From NCBI RefSeq assembly GCF_000243215.1, contig NZ_JH594596.1:1199483-1243106 (forward strand): a stretch of 43,624 nt of DNA. The letters run 5' to 3'. The stretch comes from Odoribacter laneus YIT 12061. GTDB taxonomy: Bacteria; Bacteroidota; Bacteroidia; Bacteroidales; Marinifilaceae. How positions within the stretch are numbered: position 1 is the stretch's first letter; each line of letters opens with the position of its first letter. The notes beneath the pieces were generated by a model that was not told the DNA's origin, did no database searches, and was given only the letters and a program-made list of their open reading frames with translations. Positions 15,574 to 23,505 of this stretch are shown piece after piece. The position numbers and the translations under genes were made by a program.

Positions 15574-17796
15574 ATGGGGGATTTTAAATCAAAATACAGT
15601 ACGATAATCCAAGAAAAATTCGATACTCTTCAAAAGTCTTGCCGGAATTTATTATCAGAGGAAGATATCCGGTTGGTAGAAAAAGCATTCGAACTTGCTG
15701 CTCCTGTTCCACCAAAAGAAGTTCAGAAAGTTATGCCAGAATTTTCCCTATACGAGGAAGAAAAGGAAATTCTGAAAATTTTGGATATAGCTTTGATTAT
15801 TACTACGGAAATCGGACTGGGGCGTACTTCTATCATTTGCGCGATGTTACATACAAAAGTCGCCAAAGGAGAACTTTCTATTTCCGAAGTAGAGGACATT
15901 TTCGGACCTAAAGTAGCTCAAATTGTCGAAGGTCTTAAAAATATCAATTCCATTTATACTCCTCAGAAGATTGTCAATTCCGAAAATTTCCGGAAATTAT
16001 TATTGAGTTTTGCTCAAGATATACGGGTACAACTCATTTTTTTAGCGGAAAAGCTTTATGCTTTACGAGGTGCGGAGCATCTGACAGAAGCGGAACAAAA
16101 ACAATTGGCCCGGGAGACAGACTATGTTTATATTCCTTTTGCTCATCGGCTGGGCTTGTATAACATTAAATCGGAAATGGAAGACAAAGCCCTGCGGTAT
16201 TCCAATCCCGAAATTTATGCCGAGATCTCAAGGAAACTAACCGAATCCAAAACGGCCCGGGAAAAATATATTGCAGAATTCATTGCCCCTATTGTAGAAG
16301 AACTGAATAAGCGCAGTATTCGCTTTAAAGTAAAATACAGAACGAAAACAATCGCTTCTATTCTGAATAAAATGCGGAAAAATCAGGTCGAATTTGAAGA
16401 AATATACGACATCTTTGCCGTCCGTTTTATCATAGATAGCAGTGGGGAAAATGAGAAACCGGACTGTTGGAAAGTATATTCCATTGTCACAGATAAATAT
16501 ACCCCCAATCCACAGCGATTACGCGACTGGATTACCGTCCCTAAATCAAACGGCTACGAATCCCTGCAAACGACCGTTCTGGGACCGGGAAAACGTTGGG
16601 TGGAAGTGCAGATCCGTACAGAGCGAATGGATGAAATTGCCGAAAAAGGCTTTGCCGCTCATTGGAAATACAAAGGAGGTACTTCAGATTCGGCTATTGA
16701 AAACTGGCTCAATGAATTACGTGAAATACTCGAAAGCCCCGAAGAAAATGCAATCGAATTGTTGGATGATCTCAAATTGGACCTCCAGGATAAAGAGGTC
16801 CACGTATTCACGCCCAAAGGAGATTTAATCACCTTACCTGCCGGAGCCACCCTACTCGACTTTGCATACGCCATACATACGAATATCGGATGTAAATGCG
16901 TAGGAGGAAAAGTGAATCAACGGAATGAGACGCTCCGCTACCAATTGCGCAACGGAGATGAAATAACGATTCTGACATCTGCTAACCAACAACCGAAAGC
17001 CGACTGGCTGAATTTTACGGTCACCTCTAAAGCCCGGAATAAAATACGGCAATTTTTGAATGAAGAAGTCAATCACCAGGCAGATATTGGAAAAGAATTA
17101 TTGACCAGAAGATTGAAAAACTGGAAAATTGAGTTTACAGACGAAATTATCCGTAAACTCATGCAACATTATAAATATAAATTCGCCTTAGATTTATACC
17201 AGGGAATCGCTATCGGTAAGCACGACCCTGCCGAAATCAAAGACATCCTTGTGCAAACAAAAGAAGACGAAAAAACAGCGACTCCTGCTCCCGTCAAAGA
17301 TATACACATCAGTCATCCACATAAAGTTGCAGAAGATGTACTCATTATCGATAAAAATGTAGACAATGTAGACTACAAATTTGCCCGCTGTTGCAATCCT
17401 GTATTCGGAGACGAGATTATCGGATTCGTCTCTATAGGAGAAGGAATTAAAGTACACCGTAAACAATGCAAAAACGCACTGGATTTACAAAGACGTTATC
17501 CCTATCGAATTGTCCAGACACAATGGACCAATGCCGGAGTAACTTCCTACCAGACAGTTCTTAGCCTAATGGGAAAAGACGAAATCGGAGTCGTAAATAA
17601 AATTACAGAACTCATTTCAAAAGACCCGCGGGTGACAATGAGAGCTATTGCGATCAACTCCGCAGAAGGCATATTCGAAGGGAAAATTACTGTACTCATC
17701 GACAATACCGAACATTTAGCCCAGTTAATTACCCGTTTAAAACATTTGCCAGGTATACTAAAAGTGAATCGTCACGATTCGATGCTCGAACAATAA
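15574..17796 (+). CDS. relA: RelA/SpoT-family (p)ppGpp synthetase with degenerate hydrolase domain
   Basis: The 740-residue protein has the long RSH architecture: HD-like region (about 45-200), synthetase (about 240-360), TGS (about 405-465) and C-terminal ACT. The synthetase shows YRTKTIASILNKM, EEIYDIFAVRFI, SNGYESLQTTV and EVQIRTERMDEIAEKGFAAH; TGS shows VHVFTPKGDLITLPAGAT. In the HD region the catalytic HDxxED reads LHTKVAKGE, and the usual LADRLHNMR reads LAEKLYALR, so pppGpp hydrolysis is probably lost. It is thus RelA-like: it makes the stringent-response alarmone at starved ribosomes. The start MGDFKSK is chosen by family length. Confidence 0.9.
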   Translation: MGDFKSKYSTIIQEKFDTLQKSCRNLLSEEDIRLVEKAFELAAPVPPKEVQKVMPEFSLYEEEKEILKILDIALIITTEIGLGRTSIICAMLHTKVAKGELSISEVEDIFGPKVAQIVEGLKNINSIYTPQKIVNSENFRKLLLSFAQDIRVQLIFLAEKLYALRGAEHLTEAEQKQLARETDYVYIPFAHRLGLYNIKSEMEDKALRYSNPEIYAEISRKLTESKTAREKYIAEFIAPIVEELNKRSIRFKVKYRTKTIASILNKMRKNQVEFEEIYDIFAVRFIIDSSGENEKPDCWKVYSIVTDKYTPNPQRLRDWITVPKSNGYESLQTTVLGPGKRWVEVQIRTERMDEIAEKGFAAHWKYKGGTSDSAIENWLNELREILESPEENAIELLDDLKLDLQDKEVHVFTPKGDLITLPAGATLLDFAYAIHTNIGCKCVGGKVNQRNETLRYQLRNGDEITILTSANQQPKADWLNFTVTSKARNKIRQFLNEEVNHQADIGKELLTRRLKNWKIEFTDEIIRKLMQHYKYKFALDLYQGIAIGKHDPAEIKDILVQTKEDEKTATPAPVKDIHISHPHKVAEDVLIIDKNVDNVDYKFARCCNPVFGDEIIGFVSIGEGIKVHRKQCKNALDLQRRYPYRIVQTQWTNAGVTSYQTVLSLMGKDEIGVVNKITELISKDPRVTMRAIAINSAEGIFEGKITVLIDNTEHLAQLITRLKHLPGILKVNRHDSMLEQ

Positions 17797-17852
17797 AACC
17801 GGAACCTCCGTTTCTCTTGCCGAGCGAAGTATATTATTTTTAAACTATAATT

Positions 17853-17884
17853 TTTGTAAAGAAAAGACAATTATTCTACCTTTG
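17853..17884 (+). promoter_or_regulatory. Bacteroidetes-type promoter for the exported protein gene
   Basis: TTTG (17853-17856), a 20-base spacer and TACCTTTG (17877-17884) form a perfect -33/-7 pair. Transcription would start near 17890, about 20 bases before the ATG at 17911. Confidence 0.75.
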
Positions 17885-17910
17885 TCTCATTCGATTGATC
17901 TTAAAAATAA

Positions 17911-18939
17911 ATGATGAATCTTTATTGTAAAATTTTTACTGGAATCTTGGGTTGTTGCATAGGGGTAAAAACAAATTATGGAATTCCTCCAGAAAAAACA
18001 GACCTCAGTTCTCTCTATACTTTTAGCTGGATGGACTGTTCTTCCTCTCTGTCCGGGCAACAAGTTTCTGCGGATACGAATGCATTACCGGATTGGGTAT
18101 TCGCTTCTCAAAAAGATTATTCTGTTGGAATATCGGATCCCATTTCCGATAGAGAAAAAGCACGGGAACAAGCTATTGTACGGGCTATTTGTTCATGGGG
18201 ACTGGCCAGTGGGGAAAAGACGAGTAGTGTCCTTCAGGAAAGCATGGAGAATAATACGAATATCATGCAAGGAAGCTGGAGACTAATAATAAAGTCTTTC
18301 GATTATAAGTTACTCCGGGAATTTGAATACAAAACAGGTGAAATTTGTGTCGCTATCCAAGTACAGAAGACAGAAGACGGAAATAAAAGAATGCTGGTAG
18401 AAAATTACTGGTCGCAGAAAATCAGTGAAAATACTGAAAAAATAGAAGAACATCTCAATATTGCCGTTTCCGGATTTAAAAAATTGGAAGTTATTCAGTT
18501 CAAATTAGAAAGTGAAGGAGGAAAAACCACCATGCACTCCAGTATAGACGGACAAAAAGTAGTCTTTACCCCTCCTTTTTCCTATCCGGAAATGCCTCTC
18601 TCTTCCGAACGAACCATAGACCTTGAAAATATTGCATTTACTCCTGAAGTCCGATACAATATTTCCCGTTTATCCGACTATCCGTTGAGTTTCAGCTGGC
18701 TAAAAACGGCTCTTATAGAAGCCCCTATAGAACCCATGAACAGTCAAACCGAAAGCAACCAGCAATTTGATAGAGAAGGAAATGAAATCTCTGTTACCAG
18801 TCACCATCAAGCGGATTTTCACATACCTTATATCATAACAGCTGCTTGCATAAAAGACAATCAACTGATTATAAAATGGGAAATAAACGAAGAATTAAAT
18901 GAAGAGCTAAAAAAACAAGCAGAAAACCTGTATCAATAG
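17911..18939 (+). CDS. Exported protein of unknown function, LPP20-like segment
   Basis: The 342-residue product starts with a short hydrophobic segment containing ILGC at residues 12-15, a plausible lipobox, so it is probably a lipoprotein. Residues about 60-105 (PDWVFASQKDYSVGISDP, then REKAREQAIVRAI) resemble the LPP20-type pattern of outer-membrane lipoproteins, where a Trp-Val start precedes an Ala-rich helix. The rest has no domain I recognise. A strong promoter directly upstream and the MscS gene 66 bases downstream suggest an independent unit, perhaps reading into mscS. Confidence 0.55.
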   Translation: MMNLYCKIFTGILGCCIGVKTNYGIPPEKTDLSSLYTFSWMDCSSSLSGQQVSADTNALPDWVFASQKDYSVGISDPISDREKAREQAIVRAICSWGLASGEKTSSVLQESMENNTNIMQGSWRLIIKSFDYKLLREFEYKTGEICVAIQVQKTEDGNKRMLVENYWSQKISENTEKIEEHLNIAVSGFKKLEVIQFKLESEGGKTTMHSSIDGQKVVFTPPFSYPEMPLSSERTIDLENIAFTPEVRYNISRLSDYPLSFSWLKTALIEAPIEPMNSQTESNQQFDREGNEISVTSHHQADFHIPYIITAACIKDNQLIIKWEINEELNEELKKQAENLYQ

Positions 18940-19005
18940 TATACTGTGCAGATTTAAAAATATCGTATTCAATAATTAATTATCTATCTTTAACAACTTG
19001 CATTT

Positions 19006-19857
19006 ATGGAAGAATTTTTCAGTTCCACCTCTCACATTTCAATGGATGTTTTTTTAAGCAAAATCATTGATTTGGCAACCTCTTTAGGTTCCCGTATATT
19101 AACAGCCATTGTTGTCTTTTTGATTGGACGCTGGATTGTCAAAAAATTAAATCGGATTGTCCTATCCATTATGGAGAAGAAGCAGGTAGAAGCCTCTCTT
19201 TTTTCTTTTACCAAAAGCCTGGTCAGCATTACGCTGAATTTCATCCTTATTATTGTTATCATTGGTGTACTGGGTATAGAAACCAGTTCTTTTATAGCCT
19301 TATTTGCATCTGCAGGTGTCGCTATCGGCATGGCCTTGAGCGGAACCTTACAGAATTTTGCCGGAGGAATTATGATTCTCATTTTTAAACCCTTTAAAGT
19401 AGGCGATGTGTTAGAGGCCCAAGGACAAACCGGAACAGTAAAAGAAATTCAAATCTTCAATACGATTATTTCTACCCCGGACAATAAAATCATCATCATT
19501 CCCAACGGTGGCTTATCCACCGGTATTATGAAAAATTATTCAAAAGAGCCAACCCGCCGGGTAGATTGGGAATTCGGTATCGCTTACGGAGACAGCTACG
19601 AAAAAGCCAAAGCCGTTATCGAAAGACTCCTAAAAGCGGACTCCCGTATCTTGTCTTCTCCGACTTATTTTATTGCTCTGAATTCTCTGGGAGAAAGCTC
19701 TGTCAATATTGTTGTCCGGGCTTGGGTAAATGCTGAAGACTACTGGAATGTTTTTTTCAGTATGAATGAAAAAGTATATAAAACTTTCGCCGAAGAAAAT
19801 CTCAATATTCCTTTCCCGCAATTGGATGTTCACCTTAAAACATCCGAAAAGAATTAG
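19006..19857 (+). CDS. mscS: Small-conductance mechanosensitive channel (MscS family)
   Basis: The 283-residue protein has the MscS core. Three transmembrane helices lie at about 20-42, 65-88 and 92-115, with the pore helix ASAGVAIGMALSGTLQNFAGG rich in Gly/Ala. A beta domain with PFKVGDVLEAQGQTGTVKEI follows, then DNKIIIIPNGGLSTGIMKNYS. The channel opens under membrane tension to release osmolytes after hypo-osmotic shock. The length matches E. coli MscS. It is followed by an intergenic repeat region. Confidence 0.95.
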   Translation: MEEFFSSTSHISMDVFLSKIIDLATSLGSRILTAIVVFLIGRWIVKKLNRIVLSIMEKKQVEASLFSFTKSLVSITLNFILIIVIIGVLGIETSSFIALFASAGVAIGMALSGTLQNFAGGIMILIFKPFKVGDVLEAQGQTGTVKEIQIFNTIISTPDNKIIIIPNGGLSTGIMKNYSKEPTRRVDWEFGIAYGDSYEKAKAVIERLLKADSRILSSPTYFIALNSLGESSVNIVVRAWVNAEDYWNVFFSMNEKVYKTFAEENLNIPFPQLDVHLKTSEKN

Positions 19858-20161
19858 GCTTAGACCTTTCTTCCGGCCTCAGAAACAGAAAACTTCTGGA
19901 AGCCGGCTAAGGGATTGTTTAAGGGGAAAAACCTTTTTACTCGCTGATCAATGCATTGAAAGTTCTGATAACCCATAGAAAGCAGTCGGAATCTTTCACG
20001 CATTGATCAGCGAAATTTTTATGGGTTCCCGGTAAAACAGTTGCCTTCTCTTCCTTATTCCCAAGTTCTTCTTGTTTGAAAAACATCCTTTTTCCCTTAA
20101 AATCAAAACCAATTAGTTGTATTATCGTTGAAATTGATATAATCGATAAAATAATAATACA
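19858..20161. other. Intergenic region mscS / HdeD-like gene
   Basis: These 304 bases hold the interleaved inverted repeats at 19942-20027 and an AT-rich stretch before the next start. No clear TAnnTTTG promoter is visible. Confidence 0.5.
19942..20027. repeat. Interleaved inverted repeats after mscS
   Basis: CGCTGATCAATGC (19942-19954) has a perfect reverse complement at 20000-20012. AACCCAT (19970-19976) pairs with ATGGGTT (20021-20027). The two pairs interleave, so as RNA they could alternate or form a pseudoknot. A related GATC palindrome occurs at 30018-30029. Confidence 0.6.
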
Positions 20162-20704
20162 ATGGAAACAGTGGAAAACTACAGAGGAACTTACAAGTAT
20201 TGGTGGATAATGCTGATTATCGGTATTTTATCCATCCTTTGCGGAATATGGGTATTTCGGAATCCCGTAGAATCTTATTTTGCTTTAGCCGTTTATTTTT
20301 GCATTATGTTCATCCTTTTCGGTATCGGGGAAATCGTAAATGCGTTCTCCAACCAAAGGGTCAGGAATTGGGGCTGGGGACTGGCTATCGGGATTTTAGA
20401 TCTTATTATCGGATTTATATTACTTGCCAATTTAGAATGGGCAATCGATATTTTACCTTTTGCCGTAGGATTTATATTGATGTTTTTGGGAATAGACTTT
20501 ATTGGTTGGTCCACTCAAATGCAAACTTTCCGTATTCCGAATTGGGGATGGGTATTGGCCGGAGGTATTCTGACTTTGATATTTTCTTTCCTGATTATCT
20601 TCCATCCGCTCTTCGGCGTATTTAATATTATCATCTGGACGGGACTTGCCTTTATTTTCGGCGGAATCTCTGCCGTTATGTTTTCTTTTGCTCTACGCAA
20701 ATAA
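20162..20704 (+). CDS. HdeD/DUF308-family membrane protein
   Basis: The 180-residue protein is almost entirely membrane-embedded, with about six hydrophobic helices arranged as repeated pairs. Repeats of the type GWGLAIGILDLIIGFILL and WGWVLAGGILTLIFSFLII are typical of the HdeD (DUF308) family. HdeD of E. coli is linked to acid resistance, but the molecular role is not known. It is a single gene ending at a hairpin shared with the convergent operon. Confidence 0.85.
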   Translation: METVENYRGTYKYWWIMLIIGILSILCGIWVFRNPVESYFALAVYFCIMFILFGIGEIVNAFSNQRVRNWGWGLAIGILDLIIGFILLANLEWAIDILPFAVGFILMFLGIDFIGWSTQMQTFRIPNWGWVLAGGILTLIFSFLIIFHPLFGVFNIIIWTGLAFIFGGISAVMFSFALRK

Positions 20705-20724
20705 CCGAAGGAAATATTTCTTTG

Positions 20725-20759
20725 CGATACAGCTCCATACCTAGTATAAAGCTGTATCG
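20725..20759. terminator. Bidirectional hairpin between convergent genes
   Basis: CGATACAGCT (20725-20734) pairs perfectly with AGCTGTATCG (20750-20759), with an inner ATAC/GTAT extension. It sits 20 bases after the HdeD-like stop and just past the minus-strand stop at 20762. No T-run is seen on either side. Confidence 0.6.
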
Positions 20760-20761
20760 TA

Positions 20762-21082
20762 TTAATTCACCAGGAAATGTCCCATAAAAGCAATGAAAAA
20801 ACCAATGCCGATAGCTGTAAGCAACATCGGGAATATACATTTTTTATATCCTTTTCCCTGAGCGATAACCAAAGGTAATACCAACACCAAAGTGACTACA
20901 GGACCTGTAAACCATTCATTTATTCCCGGCAATTTTATATGGTACACGACATAGGGCATGAGGAAATAAAATAAAAAAACAGAAAAAAGCATATATCTAT
21001 CTGCTCTCCTTTTCAGCAAAGGTACAATCCCCACAAAAGCGGCTACTAACCCAATCAATATAACCAATAAACAAGCTTTCAT
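20762..21082 (-). CDS. Small multi-pass membrane protein of unknown function
   Basis: The 106-residue product has about four hydrophobic segments (ACLLVILIGLVAAFVGIV, MLFSVFLFYFLMPYVVY, VVTLVLVLPLVIA, MLLTAIGIGFFIAFMGHFL) separated by short basic loops. No family is recognised. I start at MKACLLV; the longer frame to 21169 overlaps ispE and adds non-family residues. It lies 59 bases after ispE in the same direction, so it is probably co-transcribed with it. Confidence 0.65.
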   Translation of the reverse strand: MKACLLVILIGLVAAFVGIVPLLKRRADRYMLFSVFLFYFLMPYVVYHIKLPGINEWFTGPVVTLVLVLPLVIAQGKGYKKCIFPMLLTAIGIGFFIAFMGHFLVN

Positions 21083-21141
21083 CTTTTTATTTTTTACGAT
21101 ATCAGTCTGATAACCGGAATCTTCGAATATTTTGATACAAT

Positions 21142-21969
21142 CTATTTTACCGAACGATCTGTCCTCCAAATAATATTTCCTTGTAAGGTATCCAAAACAA
21201 CGTCTCCCTTGGGAAAAATTCCGAATACACCCGCCCCGCTGCCAGTCATAGAAGCATATAAAGCACCTCTATTATACAATTCCTCTTTTACCTTTCGGAT
21301 AGCGGGATACTTAGCAAAAACAGTGGTCTCAAAATCATTTTTCACCTGTTTTCTCCACGCAGTAAGGGGTAGTAAATTCAATTCCCGTAAATTGAATACC
21401 GCTTTTGCAGGACTAATTCCGGCATAAGCTTCTGCCGTAGATACCTTACAATCCGGTTTTACAATTACAATTTCATATTCGTCCAATTCAAGAGCCATAT
21501 CTTCCAAAACATCTCCCTTACCTGAAGCAAAAGCAGGACGATTCCGGATAAAAAACGCACAATCGCTCCCCAAACGGGAAGCATAATTCTCCAGTCCTTT
21601 TTCTGAAATCCGGAGTTCAAAATATTCGTTTAATGCTTTCAATGTGTAAGCAGCATCCGAAGATCCGCCTCCTAAACCCGCTCCAAAGGGAATCGTTTTA
21701 AACAAATTAATCCGTACTGCCGGTAAATCGTATGCGGAAGCCAATAATTTATAAGCCCGGACCACTAAATTCTTATCTTCCGGACAATCAATTGCTATTC
21801 CTGTATTCTCAAAATAACAAACCCTTTTAGGTCCTTCTTCCCGGTTAAGCTCTAAAACATCCCTCAAGCCAACCGGATAAAAAACAGTTTCCAGATTATG
21901 ATATCCATCCGTACGTCTCTCCGTTACCGATAATCCGATATTAATTTTTGCATTTGGATAAATTCTCAT
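21142..21969 (-). CDS. ispE: 4-diphosphocytidyl-2-C-methyl-D-erythritol kinase
   Basis: The 275-residue GHMP kinase phosphorylates CDP-methylerythritol in the MEP pathway of isoprenoid synthesis. AKINIGLSVTERRTDGYHNLETVF at the N-terminus contains the catalytic Lys and substrate-binding DGYH. The ATP loop is PFGAGLGGGSSDAA, and MTGSGAGVFGIF is the C-terminal GHMP motif. The length is normal. A good -7 box lies 52 bases upstream. Confidence 0.95.
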   Translation of the reverse strand: MRIYPNAKINIGLSVTERRTDGYHNLETVFYPVGLRDVLELNREEGPKRVCYFENTGIAIDCPEDKNLVVRAYKLLASAYDLPAVRINLFKTIPFGAGLGGGSSDAAYTLKALNEYFELRISEKGLENYASRLGSDCAFFIRNRPAFASGKGDVLEDMALELDEYEIVIVKPDCKVSTAEAYAGISPAKAVFNLRELNLLPLTAWRKQVKNDFETTVFAKYPAIRKVKEELYNRGALYASMTGSGAGVFGIFPKGDVVLDTLQGNIIWRTDRSVK

Positions 21970-22021
21970 ATTTTATAATCTCTCTTCTTATTTCTTTACT
22001 ATATTTGTAGCAGAAACCAAG

Positions 22022-22029
22022 CAAAGGTA
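22022..22029 (-). promoter_or_regulatory. Candidate -7 box for ispE
   Basis: The minus strand reads TACCTTTG, a perfect TAnnTTTG, 52 bases before the ispE start. The -33 TTTG is not evident. A plus-strand TATATTTG at 22000-22007 could serve the divergent thioredoxin gene. Confidence 0.45.
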
Positions 22030-22133
22030 TAAAATTTTAAATCTTTATAATATTCCTTTCGAATTTATTCCTAGGGAGGGCAAAACATTTAGAATTCTCT
22101 TTACGTTACATCATGAAATAATATTCCAAACCT

Positions 22134-22553
22134 ATGAAAAAAGTATTGATCCCTTTTATTTTGCTGCTTACGTTCAGTATAGGAACAAAAGCACAAACCG
22201 TAGAGCCCCTTACCAATGATCAGTTCAAAGAAAAAATCTGGAATTACGATACAGATAAGGAGTGGAAATACTTAGGAGATAAACCAGCTATTATTGATCT
22301 GTATGCCACTTGGTGCGGCCCCTGCAAACGCTTGGCCCCGATCTTGGAAGAAATCCAAAAAGAATACGGTAGTAAAATACAGATTTACAAGGTAGATACA
22401 GACAAAGAAAAACAATTAAGTAATTTGTTTAATGTTTCCAGTATTCCCCTGATGGTTTTCATTCCGAAAAAAGGAGAGCCTTTTCTGGTAACGGGATTAC
22501 GCCCGAAAGAACAATTGGTAGAAATCATCAATGAAAAACTTATGGGGCAATGA
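22134..22553 (+). CDS. Periplasmic thioredoxin
   Basis: The 139-residue protein has a Sec signal peptide (MKKVLIPFILLLTFSIGTKAQ) and a thioredoxin domain with active site WCGPC (Cys61 and Cys64), VDTDKEK and the cis-Pro loop SSIPLMVF. It should reduce or shuffle disulfides in the periplasm. The standard CGPC and the lack of a membrane anchor separate it from DsbD or TlpA types. It is a single gene with a strong terminator. Confidence 0.92.
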   Translation: MKKVLIPFILLLTFSIGTKAQTVEPLTNDQFKEKIWNYDTDKEWKYLGDKPAIIDLYATWCGPCKRLAPILEEIQKEYGSKIQIYKVDTDKEKQLSNLFNVSSIPLMVFIPKKGEPFLVTGLRPKEQLVEIINEKLMGQ

Positions 22554-22562
22554 AAACAGAAT

Positions 22563-22616
22563 CATAAAGTTTAAAAAATTCAGAATTTGAATTTTTTAAA
22601 CTTTATGTCCCTTTTT
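22563..22616 (+). terminator. Terminator after the thioredoxin gene
   Basis: A perfect 19-bp inverted repeat, CATAAAGTTTAAAAAATTC (22563-22581) and its complement (22589-22607), encloses a 7-base loop and is followed by TCCCTTTTT. It starts 10 bases after the stop codon. Confidence 0.85.
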
Positions 22617-22675
22617 ATGCTAGCAGAATTACTCAATATTTTTATTGCGACAGAAAATATTTAGAAATTTAAATA

Positions 22676-22683
22676 TACATTTG
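22676..22683 (+). promoter_or_regulatory. Candidate -7 box for the PAP2 gene
   Basis: TACATTTG matches TAnnTTTG and lies 18 bases before the ATG at 22702. No clear -33 element has the right spacing. Confidence 0.4.
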
Positions 22684-22701
22684 TCCAGATAAAATGAGCT
22701 T

Positions 22702-23406
22702 ATGCTAGAAACATTACAACAAACTGACGAACAACTTCTTTTATTTCTAAACGGATTCCATACGCCCTTTTGGGACAGTTTTATGTGGACTTTTACAGCG
22801 AAACTGACATGGATTCCGATGTATGCCGCGATCTTATACGTTTTATTAAAAAACTTCCGTCCTTCGATAAGTATTGTGACAGTGATCGCAATTGCTCTGA
22901 CGATTACTTATGCAGATCAGGTCTGCGCTACCCTTATTCGTCCATTGGTAGAAAGAATGCGCCCTTCGAATCCGAATAATCCGATTTCGGAATTCGTGCA
23001 TATTGTAAACGGCAAACGGGGAGGACGCTATGGTTTTCCCTCCTGTCATGCCGCCAATTCTTTCGCATTGGCCTTTTTCCTTATGTTCCTTTTCAAAAAT
23101 AGATTCTTAACTCTTTTCATCTTGTTCTGGGCTGCCTTGAATTCCTATTCCCGGATCTATATCGGGGTACACTATCCGGGAGATTTAGCGATGGGTATGC
23201 TGGTAGGATTCAGCGGAGCCCTTCTCCTGTATGCCTTATTCCGTTATTGTCTTCGTGTTCCTAAAATTGCCGGTTTCTTAAAATACGACATACCGGAAAA
23301 ATTATTTATCGAACACCAACGTAAAATTCCCCATATACAATGGATTATTTATATCGGACTGCTGACAATGGCCTTTATAGTTTTCCATTCTCTCTTTTAT
23401 TCTTAA
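22702..23406 (+). CDS. PAP2-family membrane phosphatase
   Basis: The 234-residue protein has six predicted membrane helices and the acid-phosphatase triad: RPLVERMRPSNPN, PSCHAANS (PSGH-like, Gly to Cys) and SRIYIGVHYPGD with the catalytic His. Such enzymes dephosphorylate undecaprenyl pyrophosphate, phosphatidylglycerol phosphate or lipid A at the outer face of the inner membrane; the substrate cannot be chosen here. It is a single gene convergent with the giant AAA+ gene. Confidence 0.9.
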   Translation: MLETLQQTDEQLLLFLNGFHTPFWDSFMWTFTAKLTWIPMYAAILYVLLKNFRPSISIVTVIAIALTITYADQVCATLIRPLVERMRPSNPNNPISEFVHIVNGKRGGRYGFPSCHAANSFALAFFLMFLFKNRFLTLFILFWAALNSYSRIYIGVHYPGDLAMGMLVGFSGALLLYALFRYCLRVPKIAGFLKYDIPEKLFIEHQRKIPHIQWIIYIGLLTMAFIVFHSLFYS

Positions 23407-23474
23407 ACAAAACAAGTTTTCTCAGGAAGGAAGTTCCGCCCCTCCGCCCCAGAGGTTGCCCATCAGCAATGCAT

Positions 23475-23503
23475 AGACCAGGAAAGCGGGTCTCCTTTTT
23501 ATC
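23475..23503 (+). terminator. Possible terminator of the PAP2 gene
   Basis: AGACC (23475-23479) and GGTCT (23489-23493) form a short 5-bp stem followed by CCTTTTTAT. It is weak but well placed between convergent genes. Confidence 0.35.
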
Positions 23504-23505
23504 CT

